A DNA stretch of 64,000 nucleotides from Eubacteriales bacterium. Its GTDB lineage: Bacteria; Bacillota; Clostridia; Lachnospirales; Lachnospiraceae. A program made the position numbers and the translations under genes. The stretch is taken from contig JAUNGM010000002.1 of NCBI GenBank assembly GCA_030524545.1, positions 1 to 64,000 on the forward strand, given 5' to 3'. This document shows, piece by piece, positions 44,938 to 54,343 of this stretch (the stretch's first letter is position 1; the number at the start of each line of letters is the position of its first letter). The notes beneath the pieces were generated by a model. It was not told the origin of the DNA, did not search any database, and saw only the letters and a list, made by a program, of their open reading frames with translations.

Positions 44938-47493
44938 ATGAAATTTCATGAAAAAGTAAGTACCGGTATGGCAGGGTTTGATAAGACCATAGATATGCTC
45001 CGGATGGGGGACAATGTTGTCTGGCAGATTGACAAGATTGAGGACTATCTTGAGGTCGTACGCCCGTATATCCGCAAGGCGCGGGAGGATCAGCGAAGGA
45101 TCGTCTATTTCCGATTCGGAAGTCATCCGCCTGTTCTGGAGGAGGCAGAAGATATCCAGGTCTATGAAGTGGATGCCGGACAGGGATTTGAGCAGTTCGC
45201 AACGACGATTCATCAGATTGCAGAAAGGGAAGGAAAAAAGGTCTTCTATGTGTTTGACTGTCTGACTGAGCTTTTGAAATTCTGGTATTCGGATCTGATG
45301 ATCGGGAACTTTTTTAAAGTGACCTGTCCTTATTTGTACTTCATGGATACAGTGGCCTACTTTGCCATTATGCGCAACCGCCATGTATTTGACACCATTG
45401 CCAGGATCAGGGAGACGACGCAGTGCCTTTTTGACCTTTATATTATAAAGGGGAGTATGTATATCCATCCTCTGAAGGCAGACGGACGCTATTCCCCTAC
45501 GATGTTTTTCCCGCATAAGATTGAAGGGGATAAATTTACCAGCATCACTTCCAGTGCCCAGGCTGCAGTGTTGTTTTCGGAGTTCACCTGGGATAAGAAA
45601 CGTCTGGATTACTGGAACGTGACGATGGATCGGGCACGTGAACTTCTGAAAGAACCCGAAGAGAAACAGGAGGAAATGAAAAATCTTCTGATCAGCCTGT
45701 TTATCGGACGGGAAATGAGGATTCAGGAGCTATGCAGGAAACATTTTACCCTGCGGGATCTTCTGAAGATTGTTTCCAGGGAAGTGGGAACCGGGTATAT
45801 CGGCGGTAAGAGTGTTGGTATGCTTCTTGCCAGAAAGGTCATCAAAAATGCGGACGGAGAAATGGCGGAGATTCAGAATTATCTGGAACCGGATGATTCT
45901 TTCTTCATTGGGGCAGATGTTTACTATACGTACATTGTACAGAACGGCTGGTGGGAGCTTCGCCTTGCGCAGAAAACGGAGGAAGGGTATTTCTCCATGG
46001 CAGAACAGTTCCGGGAAAAGCTGCTGAGCGGAGTTTTTCCGGAAATCATTGAAGAGGAATTTGTTCATATGTTGGAATATTTCGGACAGTCGCCGGTGAT
46101 CGTCCGTTCCAGTTCCCTGCAGGAGGACAATTTCGGAAATGCTTTTGCCGGCAAATATGAGAGTGTTTTCTGTGTCAATCAGGGAACTCCGGAAGAACGT
46201 CTGCGGGCTTTTGAGGATGCGGTGCGCAAAGTATACGCAAGCACCATGAATCCCGATGCACTTCAGTACAGGCGACAGAGAGGGCTGGCTCTGAAAGATG
46301 AGCAGATGGCAATTCTGGTACAGCGTGTGTCAGGAGATTATTACGGAGATTATTTCTTTCCGCATGCAGCAGGTGTGGGAAATTCCTCCAACCTTTATGT
46401 GTGGGATAAAAGCATGGACATGGATGCCGGAATGCTGCGCCTGGTATTCGGACTTGGAACAAGGGCTGTAGACCGCGTCATTGGAGATTATGTAAAAATC
46501 GTAGCATTGGATGATCCCTCCAGACTGCCGCTGCTCACTGCACAGGATGAACGGAAATTTTCCCAGCATAAGGCAGATGTTCTGGATCTGCGGAATAATG
46601 TATGGTGCAGCCGGGAAATCAGTGATCTGATAAAAGAAGATATCCGCGTACGGAAAACGCTGTTTTTGACCATGGATTATGCAGAAGCAGACCGTCTGCG
46701 GGAGCTTGGCTATACGAACCTTCCGGTTCCGTTTACTGTAAATTTCCGGCGGATGCTGACACAGACCAGATTCCCGGAAATCATGAAAAAGATGCTGAAG
46801 CTTCTGTCAGAAGCCTATGATTATCCGGTAGATGTGGAATTTACGGTGAATTTCCAGGATGACAAAAACTTCTTTTTCAATCTGGTACAATGCCGTCCGC
46901 TGCAGACCAGAGGCCTCGGGAAGACCGTCGAGATTCCGAAACTGAACTCTACGGAGGACTGTCTGTTTTATTCCGAAGGGAATTTTATGGGCGGAAATTT
47001 AAGAGTACCGATCAATAAGGCGATTTTTGTGGATATCCATGAATATTTGAGGTGCCAGGAGCAGGATAAATATCAGGTCGCAAGGAATATAGGCAAATTG
47101 AACCAGCTTCTGAAGGAAGAGCATGTCCTTCTTATGGGACCCGGAAGATGGGGGACTACGACGCCGTCCCTTGGAGTTCCGGTACATTTTACGGAAATCA
47201 GCAATATGACAGCCATGTGCGAAATTTCCTACCAGTCCGAAGGGCTGATGCCGGAGCTGTCCTATGGCAGCCACTTTTTCCAGGATCTGGTGGAATCAGG
47301 CGTTTTTTATCTTGCATTGTTTAAGGAACAGGAGGGTGTGATCTTCCATGAAGAAAAGCTTCGGGAAGCGGAAAATATGCTAGAACAGCTTCTTCCGGAA
47401 GCAGCAGCGTTTAAAGACGTGATTCATGTCGTGGATATGAGCGGTAAAGAGCTTTATTCGGATATTTCCTGTCAGAGAGTATTCTGTAAATAA
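44938..47493 (+). CDS. PEP/pyruvate-binding (PPDK N-terminal) domain protein with degenerate RecA/KaiC-like N-terminus
   Basis: An 851-residue cytoplasmic protein. Residues 5-230 look like a KaiC/RecA-type domain (TGMAGFDKTIDMLRMGDNVVW) without a P-loop. Residues ~280-660 are the ATP-grasp domain of pyruvate phosphate dikinase/PEP synthase: GYIGGKSVGMLLAR near 286, VIVRSSSLQEDNFGNAFAGKYES near 386 and NLVQCRPLQT near 650. The phosphohistidine swivel and the PEP/TIM-barrel domains are absent; a further ~190 residues are unrecognised. So it is not a complete PEP synthase; its reaction is unknown. Confidence 0.75.
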   Translation: MKFHEKVSTGMAGFDKTIDMLRMGDNVVWQIDKIEDYLEVVRPYIRKAREDQRRIVYFRFGSHPPVLEEAEDIQVYEVDAGQGFEQFATTIHQIAEREGKKVFYVFDCLTELLKFWYSDLMIGNFFKVTCPYLYFMDTVAYFAIMRNRHVFDTIARIRETTQCLFDLYIIKGSMYIHPLKADGRYSPTMFFPHKIEGDKFTSITSSAQAAVLFSEFTWDKKRLDYWNVTMDRARELLKEPEEKQEEMKNLLISLFIGREMRIQELCRKHFTLRDLLKIVSREVGTGYIGGKSVGMLLARKVIKNADGEMAEIQNYLEPDDSFFIGADVYYTYIVQNGWWELRLAQKTEEGYFSMAEQFREKLLSGVFPEIIEEEFVHMLEYFGQSPVIVRSSSLQEDNFGNAFAGKYESVFCVNQGTPEERLRAFEDAVRKVYASTMNPDALQYRRQRGLALKDEQMAILVQRVSGDYYGDYFFPHAAGVGNSSNLYVWDKSMDMDAGMLRLVFGLGTRAVDRVIGDYVKIVALDDPSRLPLLTAQDERKFSQHKADVLDLRNNVWCSREISDLIKEDIRVRKTLFLTMDYAEADRLRELGYTNLPVPFTVNFRRMLTQTRFPEIMKKMLKLLSEAYDYPVDVEFTVNFQDDKNFFFNLVQCRPLQTRGLGKTVEIPKLNSTEDCLFYSEGNFMGGNLRVPINKAIFVDIHEYLRCQEQDKYQVARNIGKLNQLLKEEHVLLMGPGRWGTTTPSLGVPVHFTEISNMTAMCEISYQSEGLMPELSYGSHFFQDLVESGVFYLALFKEQEGVIFHEEKLREAENMLEQLLPEAAAFKDVIHVVDMSGKELYSDISCQRVFCK

Positions 47494-47505
47494 GAGAATA
47501 CATGG

Positions 47506-47549
47506 AAATGCCCCGAAGCTGTCCGGGCAGACGGCTTTGGGGCATTTTT
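47506..47549. terminator. bidirectional terminator between PPDK-like gene and trkH
   Basis: AAATGCCCCGAAGC (47506-47519) pairs with GCTTTGGGGCATTTT (47534-47548), with A and T runs on both sides, serving both convergent transcripts. Confidence 0.85.
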
Positions 47550-47567
47550 ACGGTCTCAGCTTATTCT

Positions 47568-49007
47568 TTAGAATTTCTTCCAGGTACTTTTGGAAAAGAG
47601 CAGGAGCAGCGGGAAGATTTCCAGCCTTCCGGCAAGCATATCAAAAATCAGGACGATCTTGGAAGGATAGGAAAACATATCAAAGTTTCCTGCCGGGCCA
47701 ACCAGCTCCAGGCCGGGCCCTATATTATTCAGAGTTGCGGCGACTCCTGTAAAGTTTGTGATCAGGTCATAATTATCAAGGCTGATGATCAAAACAGAGA
47801 CAGCAAAGATCAGAACATAGGTGCTCATGAAGATATTGGTGGAACGAACGACTTCATGAGGAATGGATTTGCCGTCCATTTTTACTTTCTTGACTGCATT
47901 GGGATGCAGGTAAAGAAGCAGCTCCTTGCGGATGGCTTTAAACAGGATCAAAAAACGGGAAACCTTAATTCCGCCGCCGGTGCTTCCGGCGCAGGCACCC
48001 ATAAACATCAGAAGGACGAGTATGGTGCGGGACAGCTCCGGCCACTGGTTAAAGTCCGTTGTGGCAAACCCTGTGGTAGTAATGATGGAGCCGACCTGGA
48101 AGGCGGCATCCTTCAGAGCAAGCCCGATATGGCTGTACAGGTGCCGGATATTGAAGGTGATCACAGCTACAGCAAAAACAATAGCAGCAAGGTAATACCG
48201 AACCTCCTCAATCTTCAGTGCAGGCATAAACTTCTTGGAGAGCATCAGATAGTAGAAGGTAAAGTTAATTCCAAACAAAATCATAAATATGGTTACAATT
48301 ACCTGGATATAAATGCTGTAGCTGCCCATGCTGTCGGACAGAATACCGAATCCGCCGGTACCGGCAGTACCGAAAGCGGTACAAAGCGCATCAAACAATG
48401 GCATTCTTCCGAGAAGCAGCAGGACAACCTGAAGCAGCGTCATGCCGATATAAATCGTATAAAGAATCTTGGCAGTGGACTGTACTTTAGGAACCAGCTT
48501 GCTGACAGAAGGCCCGGGGCTTTCCGCACGCATCAGGGTCATATGATAGCCGCCGATCTGCGGAAGGAGAGAGAGCAGGAATACCAGGACTCCCATACCT
48601 CCGATCCAGTGAGTAAAGCTTCGCCATATCAGGATACAATGGGAAAGCACTTCTACGTTTCCGAGGATGCTGGCTCCCGTTGTGGTAAATCCGGAAACCG
48701 TTTCAAATACTGCATCAATGTAGTTTGGAATGCTTCCGCTGATGGTAAATGGCAGAGCTCCGGTAAGACTTAGTACGATCCAGCTCAAAGCCACAGTTAC
48801 GCACCCCTCCTTGGTATGGAAGACACTGTTGGAGGGGCGTTTGAAGGTAAGCGCCGCGCCTGTAAGCAGGCAAAGCCCCATGGTGATAAGAAAGGCGGAA
48901 CCGTCTTTTTCGCGGTAAATCAGTGCAGTGACCACCGGAAGAGCCATAAAAGCTGTCTGCAGCCTTAAAATCCATCCGATGATATAGACAATAATGGAAT
49001 AGTTCAT
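47568..49007 (-). CDS. trkH: Trk potassium uptake channel subunit TrkH
   Basis: A 479-residue membrane protein of the Trk/Ktr/HKT superfamily with about ten spans arranged as four M-P-M repeats; selectivity-filter-type glycines are visible in TVSGFTTTGAS, FGTAGTGGFG, IITTTGFATTD and GACAGSTGGGIK. It conducts K+ into the cell and is gated by TrkA. It lies 12 bp after trkA in the same operon. Confidence 0.95.
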   Translation of the reverse strand: MNYSIIVYIIGWILRLQTAFMALPVVTALIYREKDGSAFLITMGLCLLTGAALTFKRPSNSVFHTKEGCVTVALSWIVLSLTGALPFTISGSIPNYIDAVFETVSGFTTTGASILGNVEVLSHCILIWRSFTHWIGGMGVLVFLLSLLPQIGGYHMTLMRAESPGPSVSKLVPKVQSTAKILYTIYIGMTLLQVVLLLLGRMPLFDALCTAFGTAGTGGFGILSDSMGSYSIYIQVIVTIFMILFGINFTFYYLMLSKKFMPALKIEEVRYYLAAIVFAVAVITFNIRHLYSHIGLALKDAAFQVGSIITTTGFATTDFNQWPELSRTILVLLMFMGACAGSTGGGIKVSRFLILFKAIRKELLLYLHPNAVKKVKMDGKSIPHEVVRSTNIFMSTYVLIFAVSVLIISLDNYDLITNFTGVAATLNNIGPGLELVGPAGNFDMFSYPSKIVLIFDMLAGRLEIFPLLLLFSKSTWKKF

Positions 49008-49019
49008 AACGAATCTCCT

Positions 49020-50378
49020 TTATCTCTCAAGTATGTCACGGATATCGCGCAGACCTTTGTTTGTGGTTACAATGATTACGGTATCGCCTACCTGGATAGT
49101 ATCCTGGCCGCGGGGAATGCGGATAACACCTCTTCGGTTCAGACAGCCGACCAGGAGATTTTTTTTCAGATGAAGCTCGGACAGAGGGATGCCGACGATC
49201 GGAGAATTCTCACGGATGATAAATTCCAGAGCCTCTGCCTGGTTATCCAGAATATGATAAAGGGTTTCCACATTACTTCCGATGCTGTTCTGCATGGCAC
49301 GAACATACTGCAGGATATAATCGGCAGTGATATATTTGGGATAGATGATGCTGCCGATATCCATGGAATCAATAATATCGTCATAGGCCAGCCGGTTGAC
49401 CTTGGCGACCAGCTTGGCATTGGAGACTGTTTTGGCGAAGAGGGCAAGGAAAATGTTTTCCTCATCCAGATTGGTAAGGGCAACAAAAGATTCCGTCTGG
49501 CGCAGGCCTTCCTCAAGCAGGAGACGCCTGTCCGTACCGTCTCCGTTAATAATGGTTGCTTCCGGAATAATATCGCTTAATGCTTCACAGCGTTCTTTGT
49601 CTTTTTCGATGATTTTTACACCGATTTTCATAGCCATGAGAGCACGGGCCAGATAATAGGAAATTGTACCGCCGCCTACAATCGTGGTGTTTTTTACCTG
49701 GTTGGTCTTCAGGCCGATCTTTTTGAAGAAAAGTGCTGCATTCTGGGGAGATGCAATGATGGAAACAAGGTCTCCGTTATGGATGATATGATTACCACCG
49801 GGGATGGAGACTCTGTCCTGGCTTTCAATGGCACAGAACAGGATATCACAGCGGAATTTTTCGGTGATCAGAAAGACAGACATTCCGTCCAGACCGAATT
49901 CCGGCATTACCTTGAATTTCAGAAGCTCTACACGGCCTCTGGCAAATGTATCGATTTTGATTGCGGACGGAAAGCGCAGGATACGGGAAATTTCCGCTGC
50001 CGCCGCTGCTTCCGGATTGATGATCATGGAAATGCCAAGGCGTTCTTTGATAAAACCGATCTCCTGATTGTAAATGGGATTGCGTACGCGTGCAATGGTA
50101 TGACAATGGCTGGTTTTCTGGGCGACCAGACAGCACAGCAGGTTCAGCTCATCAGAGGCTGTTACTGCGATCAGGATATCAGCGGATTCAATTCCGGCTT
50201 CCATCAGGGTATTGATGCTGGCTCCATTACCGATAATGCCCATTGCATCGATGTTGTCTGTGAGAGTATTAATCTTGTCTGCGTCTGTGTCGATCAGCGT
50301 CAGGTCTGTTTCTTCTTCCTGCAATTGTTCTGCAAGGGTGCGTCCGACTTTGCCGCACCCGACAATAATGATTTGCAT
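49020..50378 (-). CDS. trkA: Trk potassium transport regulatory subunit TrkA
   Basis: A 452-residue cytoplasmic protein with two RCK units. Each has a Rossmann NAD(H)/nucleotide site: MQIIIVGCGKVGRTLAEQL at the N-terminus and TTIVGGGTISYYLARALM near residue 225. Each is followed by a TrkA-C domain. It gates TrkH. GGAGG ribosome site before the ATG. Confidence 0.96.
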   Translation of the reverse strand: MQIIIVGCGKVGRTLAEQLQEEETDLTLIDTDADKINTLTDNIDAMGIIGNGASINTLMEAGIESADILIAVTASDELNLLCCLVAQKTSHCHTIARVRNPIYNQEIGFIKERLGISMIINPEAAAAAEISRILRFPSAIKIDTFARGRVELLKFKVMPEFGLDGMSVFLITEKFRCDILFCAIESQDRVSIPGGNHIIHNGDLVSIIASPQNAALFFKKIGLKTNQVKNTTIVGGGTISYYLARALMAMKIGVKIIEKDKERCEALSDIIPEATIINGDGTDRRLLLEEGLRQTESFVALTNLDEENIFLALFAKTVSNAKLVAKVNRLAYDDIIDSMDIGSIIYPKYITADYILQYVRAMQNSIGSNVETLYHILDNQAEALEFIIRENSPIVGIPLSELHLKKNLLVGCLNRRGVIRIPRGQDTIQVGDTVIIVTTNKGLRDIRDILER

Positions 50379-50454
50379 AGTTCCTCCGAATTGTATCTTC
50401 GTATTTTTTTATTTACTTTATTTTACTTAAGCATGTAAAATACTTAATGTTTGT

Positions 50455-50482
50455 ATTATATCACTGTCCCGGTGTTTTTCAA
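50455..50482 (-). promoter_or_regulatory. promoter of the trkA-trkH operon
   Basis: On the minus strand TTGAAA (50477-50482) and TATAAT (50455-50460) are 16 bp apart. Between it and trkA an inverted repeat TATTTTAC/GTAAAATA (about 50419-50442) is seen. Confidence 0.65.
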
Positions 50483-50609
50483 TATGAATTTTGCACGTAA
50501 GATTTTCGCTGCGGATGATTTTTTTGGCAGAGAGAGAATTTTTTTTCTTGAGTCTGCAATAGTTATAGGGTTTATGATAAAATCATCTTGTATGAGGAGA
50601 GGACAAAAG

Positions 50610-51980
50610 ATGGTAGGTAAGAAAATGAAAGAAATGAACCTGACAGAAGGCAGTATCTTAAATAAGCTGCTCATATTTGCTGTTCCTTTTTTGATCGCAA
50701 ATGTACTGCAGTCCTTATACGGTGCGGTAGATCTGTTTGTAGTAGGGAGATACTGCTCTGCAGAAAGTGTGGCGGCTGTTTCAACAGGCACTCAGGTGAC
50801 GCAGATCGTCACAAGTCTTGTAACGGGACTTACGCTGGGAAGCACGATCATCATCGGCCAGTACAAAGGCGAAGGTGATGAGGAGCGGGTGAAGCAGACC
50901 ATCGGTACGACGCTGACGGTGTTTGCGGGAGTGGCCCTGTTCTTAACAGTAGTGATGCTGGCATTTGAACGGCCGCTTCTGACACTTCTTCGGACTCCGG
51001 AGGAATCTTTTGAACTGACGATGCAGTATGTGGCTGTCTGCCTGCTTGGGAATATCTTTATCTGCGGGTACAATGCCATCAGCGCGATCCTGAGGGGATA
51101 TGGGGATTCTGCACGGCCCATGATCTTTGTGGGAGTTGCCTGTGCGCTGAATATCGTACTGGACTTTGTGTTTGTGAAATACTGCGGGCTGAATGTGGCA
51201 GGAACAGCGCTTGCGACTGTGATTTCCCAGGGTGTGAGTATGGTAACGGCGATTGTTTATCTGAAAAAGCACGACTTTTTATTTGACTTTAAGCCGGCGA
51301 GCTTCCGGCCTGTGTGGAGAATCGTAAAGAAACTGGCGTATGTTGGAATTCCTATTTCGTTTCAGGAGATGATGGTGCGTATTTCCTTTTTGTATCTGAT
51401 GGCGGTAATGAACAACTGCGGTGTTTATGCGGCATCGGTTGTGGGAATCGGAAGTAAATATGATGTTTTTGCCATGCTCACCTCTACGTCCATGGCGAAT
51501 GCACTGGCCGCGATCACTGCCCAGAATATGGGAGCCGGCAAACCGGAGAGAGCCAGAAAGTCTCTTTGGTACGGCGTGGGATTTGCGGTGTTTGTGTCAT
51601 TTTTGTTCTGGCTGTGGGCGCAGGTAAATCCCCAGTCTATGATTCGGGTATTTACCAATGACAGCAATGTGGTGGCAGCCGGCGTGCCGTTTTTTAAATC
51701 CTGCAGCTATGATTATCTGATGGTGGCGCTTGTGTTCTGTATGAACGGGTATCTCAACGGGCGGCAGAAGACTGTGTGGACCATGATAAGCTGCAGTGCA
51801 GGGGCGCTTGTATTAAGAATTCCAATGGTGTATCTGTTTGCGTCGAATTTTGCGGATGATTTGGGTATGCTTGGGAAAATTGCGCCTATTGTTTCCGGAA
51901 TCATGGCATGTTATACTTTAGTATATCTGCTGTATGAGGGAAAGAAAAATGAAAGACAACGAGCTGTTTCAAATAGGTGA
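50610..51980 (+). CDS. MATE family efflux transporter (second copy)
   Basis: A 456-residue protein with about 12 spans (ILNKLLIFAVPFLIANVLQSLYGAVDLFVVGRY is the typical start, seen here from residue 17). Not closely similar to the one at 19731. The ATG at 50610 follows AGGAGAGG; the frame open to 50451 runs through the trk promoter region. Its 3' end overlaps the MerR gene by 32 bp, so the regulator probably controls it in response to a compound it exports. Confidence 0.88.
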   Translation: MVGKKMKEMNLTEGSILNKLLIFAVPFLIANVLQSLYGAVDLFVVGRYCSAESVAAVSTGTQVTQIVTSLVTGLTLGSTIIIGQYKGEGDEERVKQTIGTTLTVFAGVALFLTVVMLAFERPLLTLLRTPEESFELTMQYVAVCLLGNIFICGYNAISAILRGYGDSARPMIFVGVACALNIVLDFVFVKYCGLNVAGTALATVISQGVSMVTAIVYLKKHDFLFDFKPASFRPVWRIVKKLAYVGIPISFQEMMVRISFLYLMAVMNNCGVYAASVVGIGSKYDVFAMLTSTSMANALAAITAQNMGAGKPERARKSLWYGVGFAVFVSFLFWLWAQVNPQSMIRVFTNDSNVVAAGVPFFKSCSYDYLMVALVFCMNGYLNGRQKTVWTMISCSAGALVLRIPMVYLFASNFADDLGMLGKIAPIVSGIMACYTLVYLLYEGKKNERQRAVSNR

Positions 51981-52785
51981 GGTTTCCAGGCTCTTTCATG
52001 TAAGTGTGAGTATTCTCCGCCATTACGATAAGATTGGCCTGCTGAAGCCGGAATATGTAGATGAAGAGACCGGGTACCGATATTACAGTACCCGGCAATT
52101 TGAATGTCTTAATACGATCCGTTATCTGAGGGCATTGGATCTGCCGCTGGAGCAGATTTCCGGATTTTTACAGAACCGGGATACGGATCATATCGCTGAG
52201 CTGCTCCGGCACCAGAAAGAAGAAGTGAGGCGCAGGATGCAGGAACTGGAACTGATTGAACGTAAGATCAATAACCGGCTGGTACAGCTTGAGGATGCGG
52301 CTGACTCGGAGCTGGATGTGATCAAAATCGTAAAGAAGCCTTCAAGAAGGGTGGCAGCCGTGAAAAAGAAGCTGACACCCAGGAATTATCTGGATCTGGA
52401 GCAGAGTATCCGGCAGCTTGAGGCAGAGGAGGAGAATACGGTGGTTTTCCTCGGCAAAGTCGGCGTCGGGATTTCGGCGGAGCATTTAAAGATACGTCAG
52501 TATCTGCCATATGATATGGTGTTTGTAATCCTGGATGAGGAGGATCAGTTCCGTGGGGAGACACTGCTTTTGGAGCCGGAGACCTGTGTGACGATCCGTT
52601 TTCAGGGAAGCCATGAGAGAGCCGCAGGGTATTATGACAAAATGCTGGACTATATAGAGGGACAGGGGTATCTGGTCAGCGGCTTCTCAAAAGAATTGAC
52701 CATGATTGACTATGGCCTGACAAACGATACTTCAAAATTTGTGACGGAAATCCAGATTCCGGTTTGGAAGAAAGAAAAATTATGA
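51949..52785 (+). CDS. MerR family regulator with GyrI-like effector domain
   Basis: A 278-residue regulator. Residues 5-75 are a MerR winged helix (FQIGEVSRLFHVSVSILRHYDKIGLLKPEYVDEETGYRYY in parts), then a coiled coil (EELRRRMQEL-type, 85-115), then a GyrI/BmrR-like ligand domain. This is the layout of drug-sensing activators such as BmrR. It overlaps the MATE gene, supporting a multidrug-response pair. Start at 51949 after GAGGGAAAG. Confidence 0.9.
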   Translation: MKDNELFQIGEVSRLFHVSVSILRHYDKIGLLKPEYVDEETGYRYYSTRQFECLNTIRYLRALDLPLEQISGFLQNRDTDHIAELLRHQKEEVRRRMQELELIERKINNRLVQLEDAADSELDVIKIVKKPSRRVAAVKKKLTPRNYLDLEQSIRQLEAEEENTVVFLGKVGVGISAEHLKIRQYLPYDMVFVILDEEDQFRGETLLLEPETCVTIRFQGSHERAAGYYDKMLDYIEGQGYLVSGFSKELTMIDYGLTNDTSKFVTEIQIPVWKKEKL

Positions 52786-52860
52786 TATAATGTGACTTAG
52801 CGAGATGTTTTCGGGCTTAGTGACCAGGATCAGAATAAAAAGAAATGGGGTGACGGCTTA

Positions 52861-53751
52861 TTGGATACGGGAATTACAGATATCAGTCTTGAAGATATCA
52901 ATATTGAGGAAGTCCAGCATAAGGCGAACCGGGTGTATGAATATTTACAGGAGCAGCTTCCGTCCGTGCTGGGATTCTGCATCAGAGTCGTGCTGGCGAT
53001 CGTTGTTTTTCTGGTTGTCAGCAAATTGATTAAATGGGTTTTGAAGGTGATGAAGCGGTCGCTGGAGAAAGCTAATGTTGATAAAGGTGTGGTTCAGTTT
53101 GCCTGTTCTATTTCCAGGATTGTGCTGTATCTGCTGCTGATTTTTAACATTTCCATCAGCCTCGGGGTGAAAGAATCCTCTGTGGCAGCACTTCTGGGAA
53201 CTGCGGGTGTAACGGTTGGACTTGCATTACAGGGCGGTCTTGCCAATGTGGCCGGAGGGGTAATGCTGCTTCTCTTTAAGCCGTTCCAGGTAGGGGATTA
53301 TATCATCCAGGATCAGGCAAATGGCTGTGAAGGTGCGGTTACAAAGATAGACATGTATTATACAACGCTTCTCTCCGTAGATAATAAAAATGTGGTGATT
53401 CCTAACGGGACGCTGGCGAACAGTACGATCATCAATGTGACGGCCAGGGAACACAGGAAGCTTGAAATTAAAGTGGGAATTTCTTATGATTCGGATATTA
53501 AGAAGGCAAAAGGAATTCTGGAGTATCTTCTGCAGGAGGATCCGGATACCAGGACAGATGAGGAAATGGTGGTGTTTGTCGATGAACTTGCGGAAAGTGC
53601 GGTGATCCTCGGACTGCGCGTATGGGTGGCGACGGATAATTACTGGCCTGCAAAATGGCGGCTGAACCAGAGAATCAAGGAAGAGTTTGATGCTCAGGGA
53701 ATTAAGATTCCGTATAATCAGATGGATGTACATGTACATCATGTATCATAA
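52861..53751 (+). CDS. small-conductance mechanosensitive channel (MscS family)
   Basis: A 296-residue membrane protein. Three spans lie at about 30-150; the pore-lining TM3 is the glycine/alanine-rich GTAGVTVGLALQGGLANVAGGV. Then comes the MscS beta domain (FQVGDYI, VVIPNGTLANSTIINV) and the alpha/beta tail. It opens on hypo-osmotic shock. Start is a TTG at 52861 with GGGGTGA before it; no upstream in-frame ATG fits. It is followed closely by mscL. Confidence 0.92.
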   Translation: MDTGITDISLEDINIEEVQHKANRVYEYLQEQLPSVLGFCIRVVLAIVVFLVVSKLIKWVLKVMKRSLEKANVDKGVVQFACSISRIVLYLLLIFNISISLGVKESSVAALLGTAGVTVGLALQGGLANVAGGVMLLLFKPFQVGDYIIQDQANGCEGAVTKIDMYYTTLLSVDNKNVVIPNGTLANSTIINVTAREHRKLEIKVGISYDSDIKKAKGILEYLLQEDPDTRTDEEMVVFVDELAESAVILGLRVWVATDNYWPAKWRLNQRIKEEFDAQGIKIPYNQMDVHVHHVS

Positions 53752-53785
53752 TATAATCCAATACCAATGAAGAGGGAGGAACAGT

Positions 53786-54184
53786 ATGAGAAAATTCATG
53801 GAGGAATTTAAGGCGTTTGCACTGCGGGGAAATGTGATGGATATGGCTGTCGGTGTCTTGATCGGCGGTGCGTTTTCCGGAATCGTGACTTCTCTGACGG
53901 ATAATTTTATTACGCCGATCTTGAATTTTGTTACGGGACAGGCAATGTACAGTATGAAGGATATTGCGGGCTTCGGTTCCAATTTTGTGGCTTCGGTTAT
54001 AAATTTCGTAATCATGGCATTTATTCTTTTCTGCCTGATGAGAGGAATTAATAAGCTGATGTCTCTTGGAAAGAAGGAAGAGGCGGCAGATCCTGTGACT
54101 AAGGTTTGTCCGTTCTGCAAAATGGAAATTGCAATTGATGCGACAAGGTGTCCGCATTGTACTTCAGAGCAGCCGGAAGAATAA
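53786..54184 (+). CDS. mscL: large-conductance mechanosensitive channel with C-terminal zinc ribbon
   Basis: A 132-residue MscL. FKAFALRGNVMDMAVGVLIGGAF is the N-terminal amphipathic helix and TM1; TM2 is near 70-95. The normal C-terminal helical bundle is replaced or shortened and followed by a zinc-ribbon tail (CPFCKMEI...CPHC, residues ~110-125). MscL is the last-resort osmotic valve. Located 34 bp after the mscS-like gene, GGGAGG ribosome site. The zinc tail may add redox or metal sensitivity (inference). Confidence 0.93.
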   Translation: MRKFMEEFKAFALRGNVMDMAVGVLIGGAFSGIVTSLTDNFITPILNFVTGQAMYSMKDIAGFGSNFVASVINFVIMAFILFCLMRGINKLMSLGKKEEAADPVTKVCPFCKMEIAIDATRCPHCTSEQPEE

Positions 54185-54190
54185 AATCTG

Positions 54191-54234
54191 AAAAAAGTCT
54201 TGAGGCGGAGTGTAACTGCCTTGAGGCTTTTTTT
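54191..54234 (+). terminator. terminator after mscL
   Basis: AAAAAAGTCTTGAGGC (54191-54206) pairs, with G-U pairs, with GCCTTGAGGCTTTTTT (54218-54233), ending in seven Ts. Confidence 0.75.
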
Positions 54235-54249
54235 GTGCCACAGCGAAGA

Positions 54250-54302
54250 ATGTAAACTTGCATTTATATTTGGTTGACAAATGAAACGGCATGTGTTAGA
54301 TT
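54250..54302 (+). promoter_or_regulatory. bioY promoter with probable BirA operator
   Basis: ATGTAAACT (54250-54258) and GGTTGACAA (54272-54280) form an imperfect inverted repeat like the Firmicute BirA box, though its 13-bp spacer is slightly short. The right arm contains the -35 TTGACA (54274-54279); TAGATT at 54297-54302, 17 bp on, is a possible -10. Biotin-bound BirA would block the promoter. Confidence 0.55.
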
Positions 54303-54343
54303 GGTAACAGATTTTAAAGAAGGGATTGAAGGAGGAGTTTATA

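Noticed and set aside
47502..48773. 423-residue plus-strand frame opposite trkH
   Set aside because: Composition is odd (Gln/His/Asn/Lys-rich), no ribosome site; mirror of the membrane protein TrkH.
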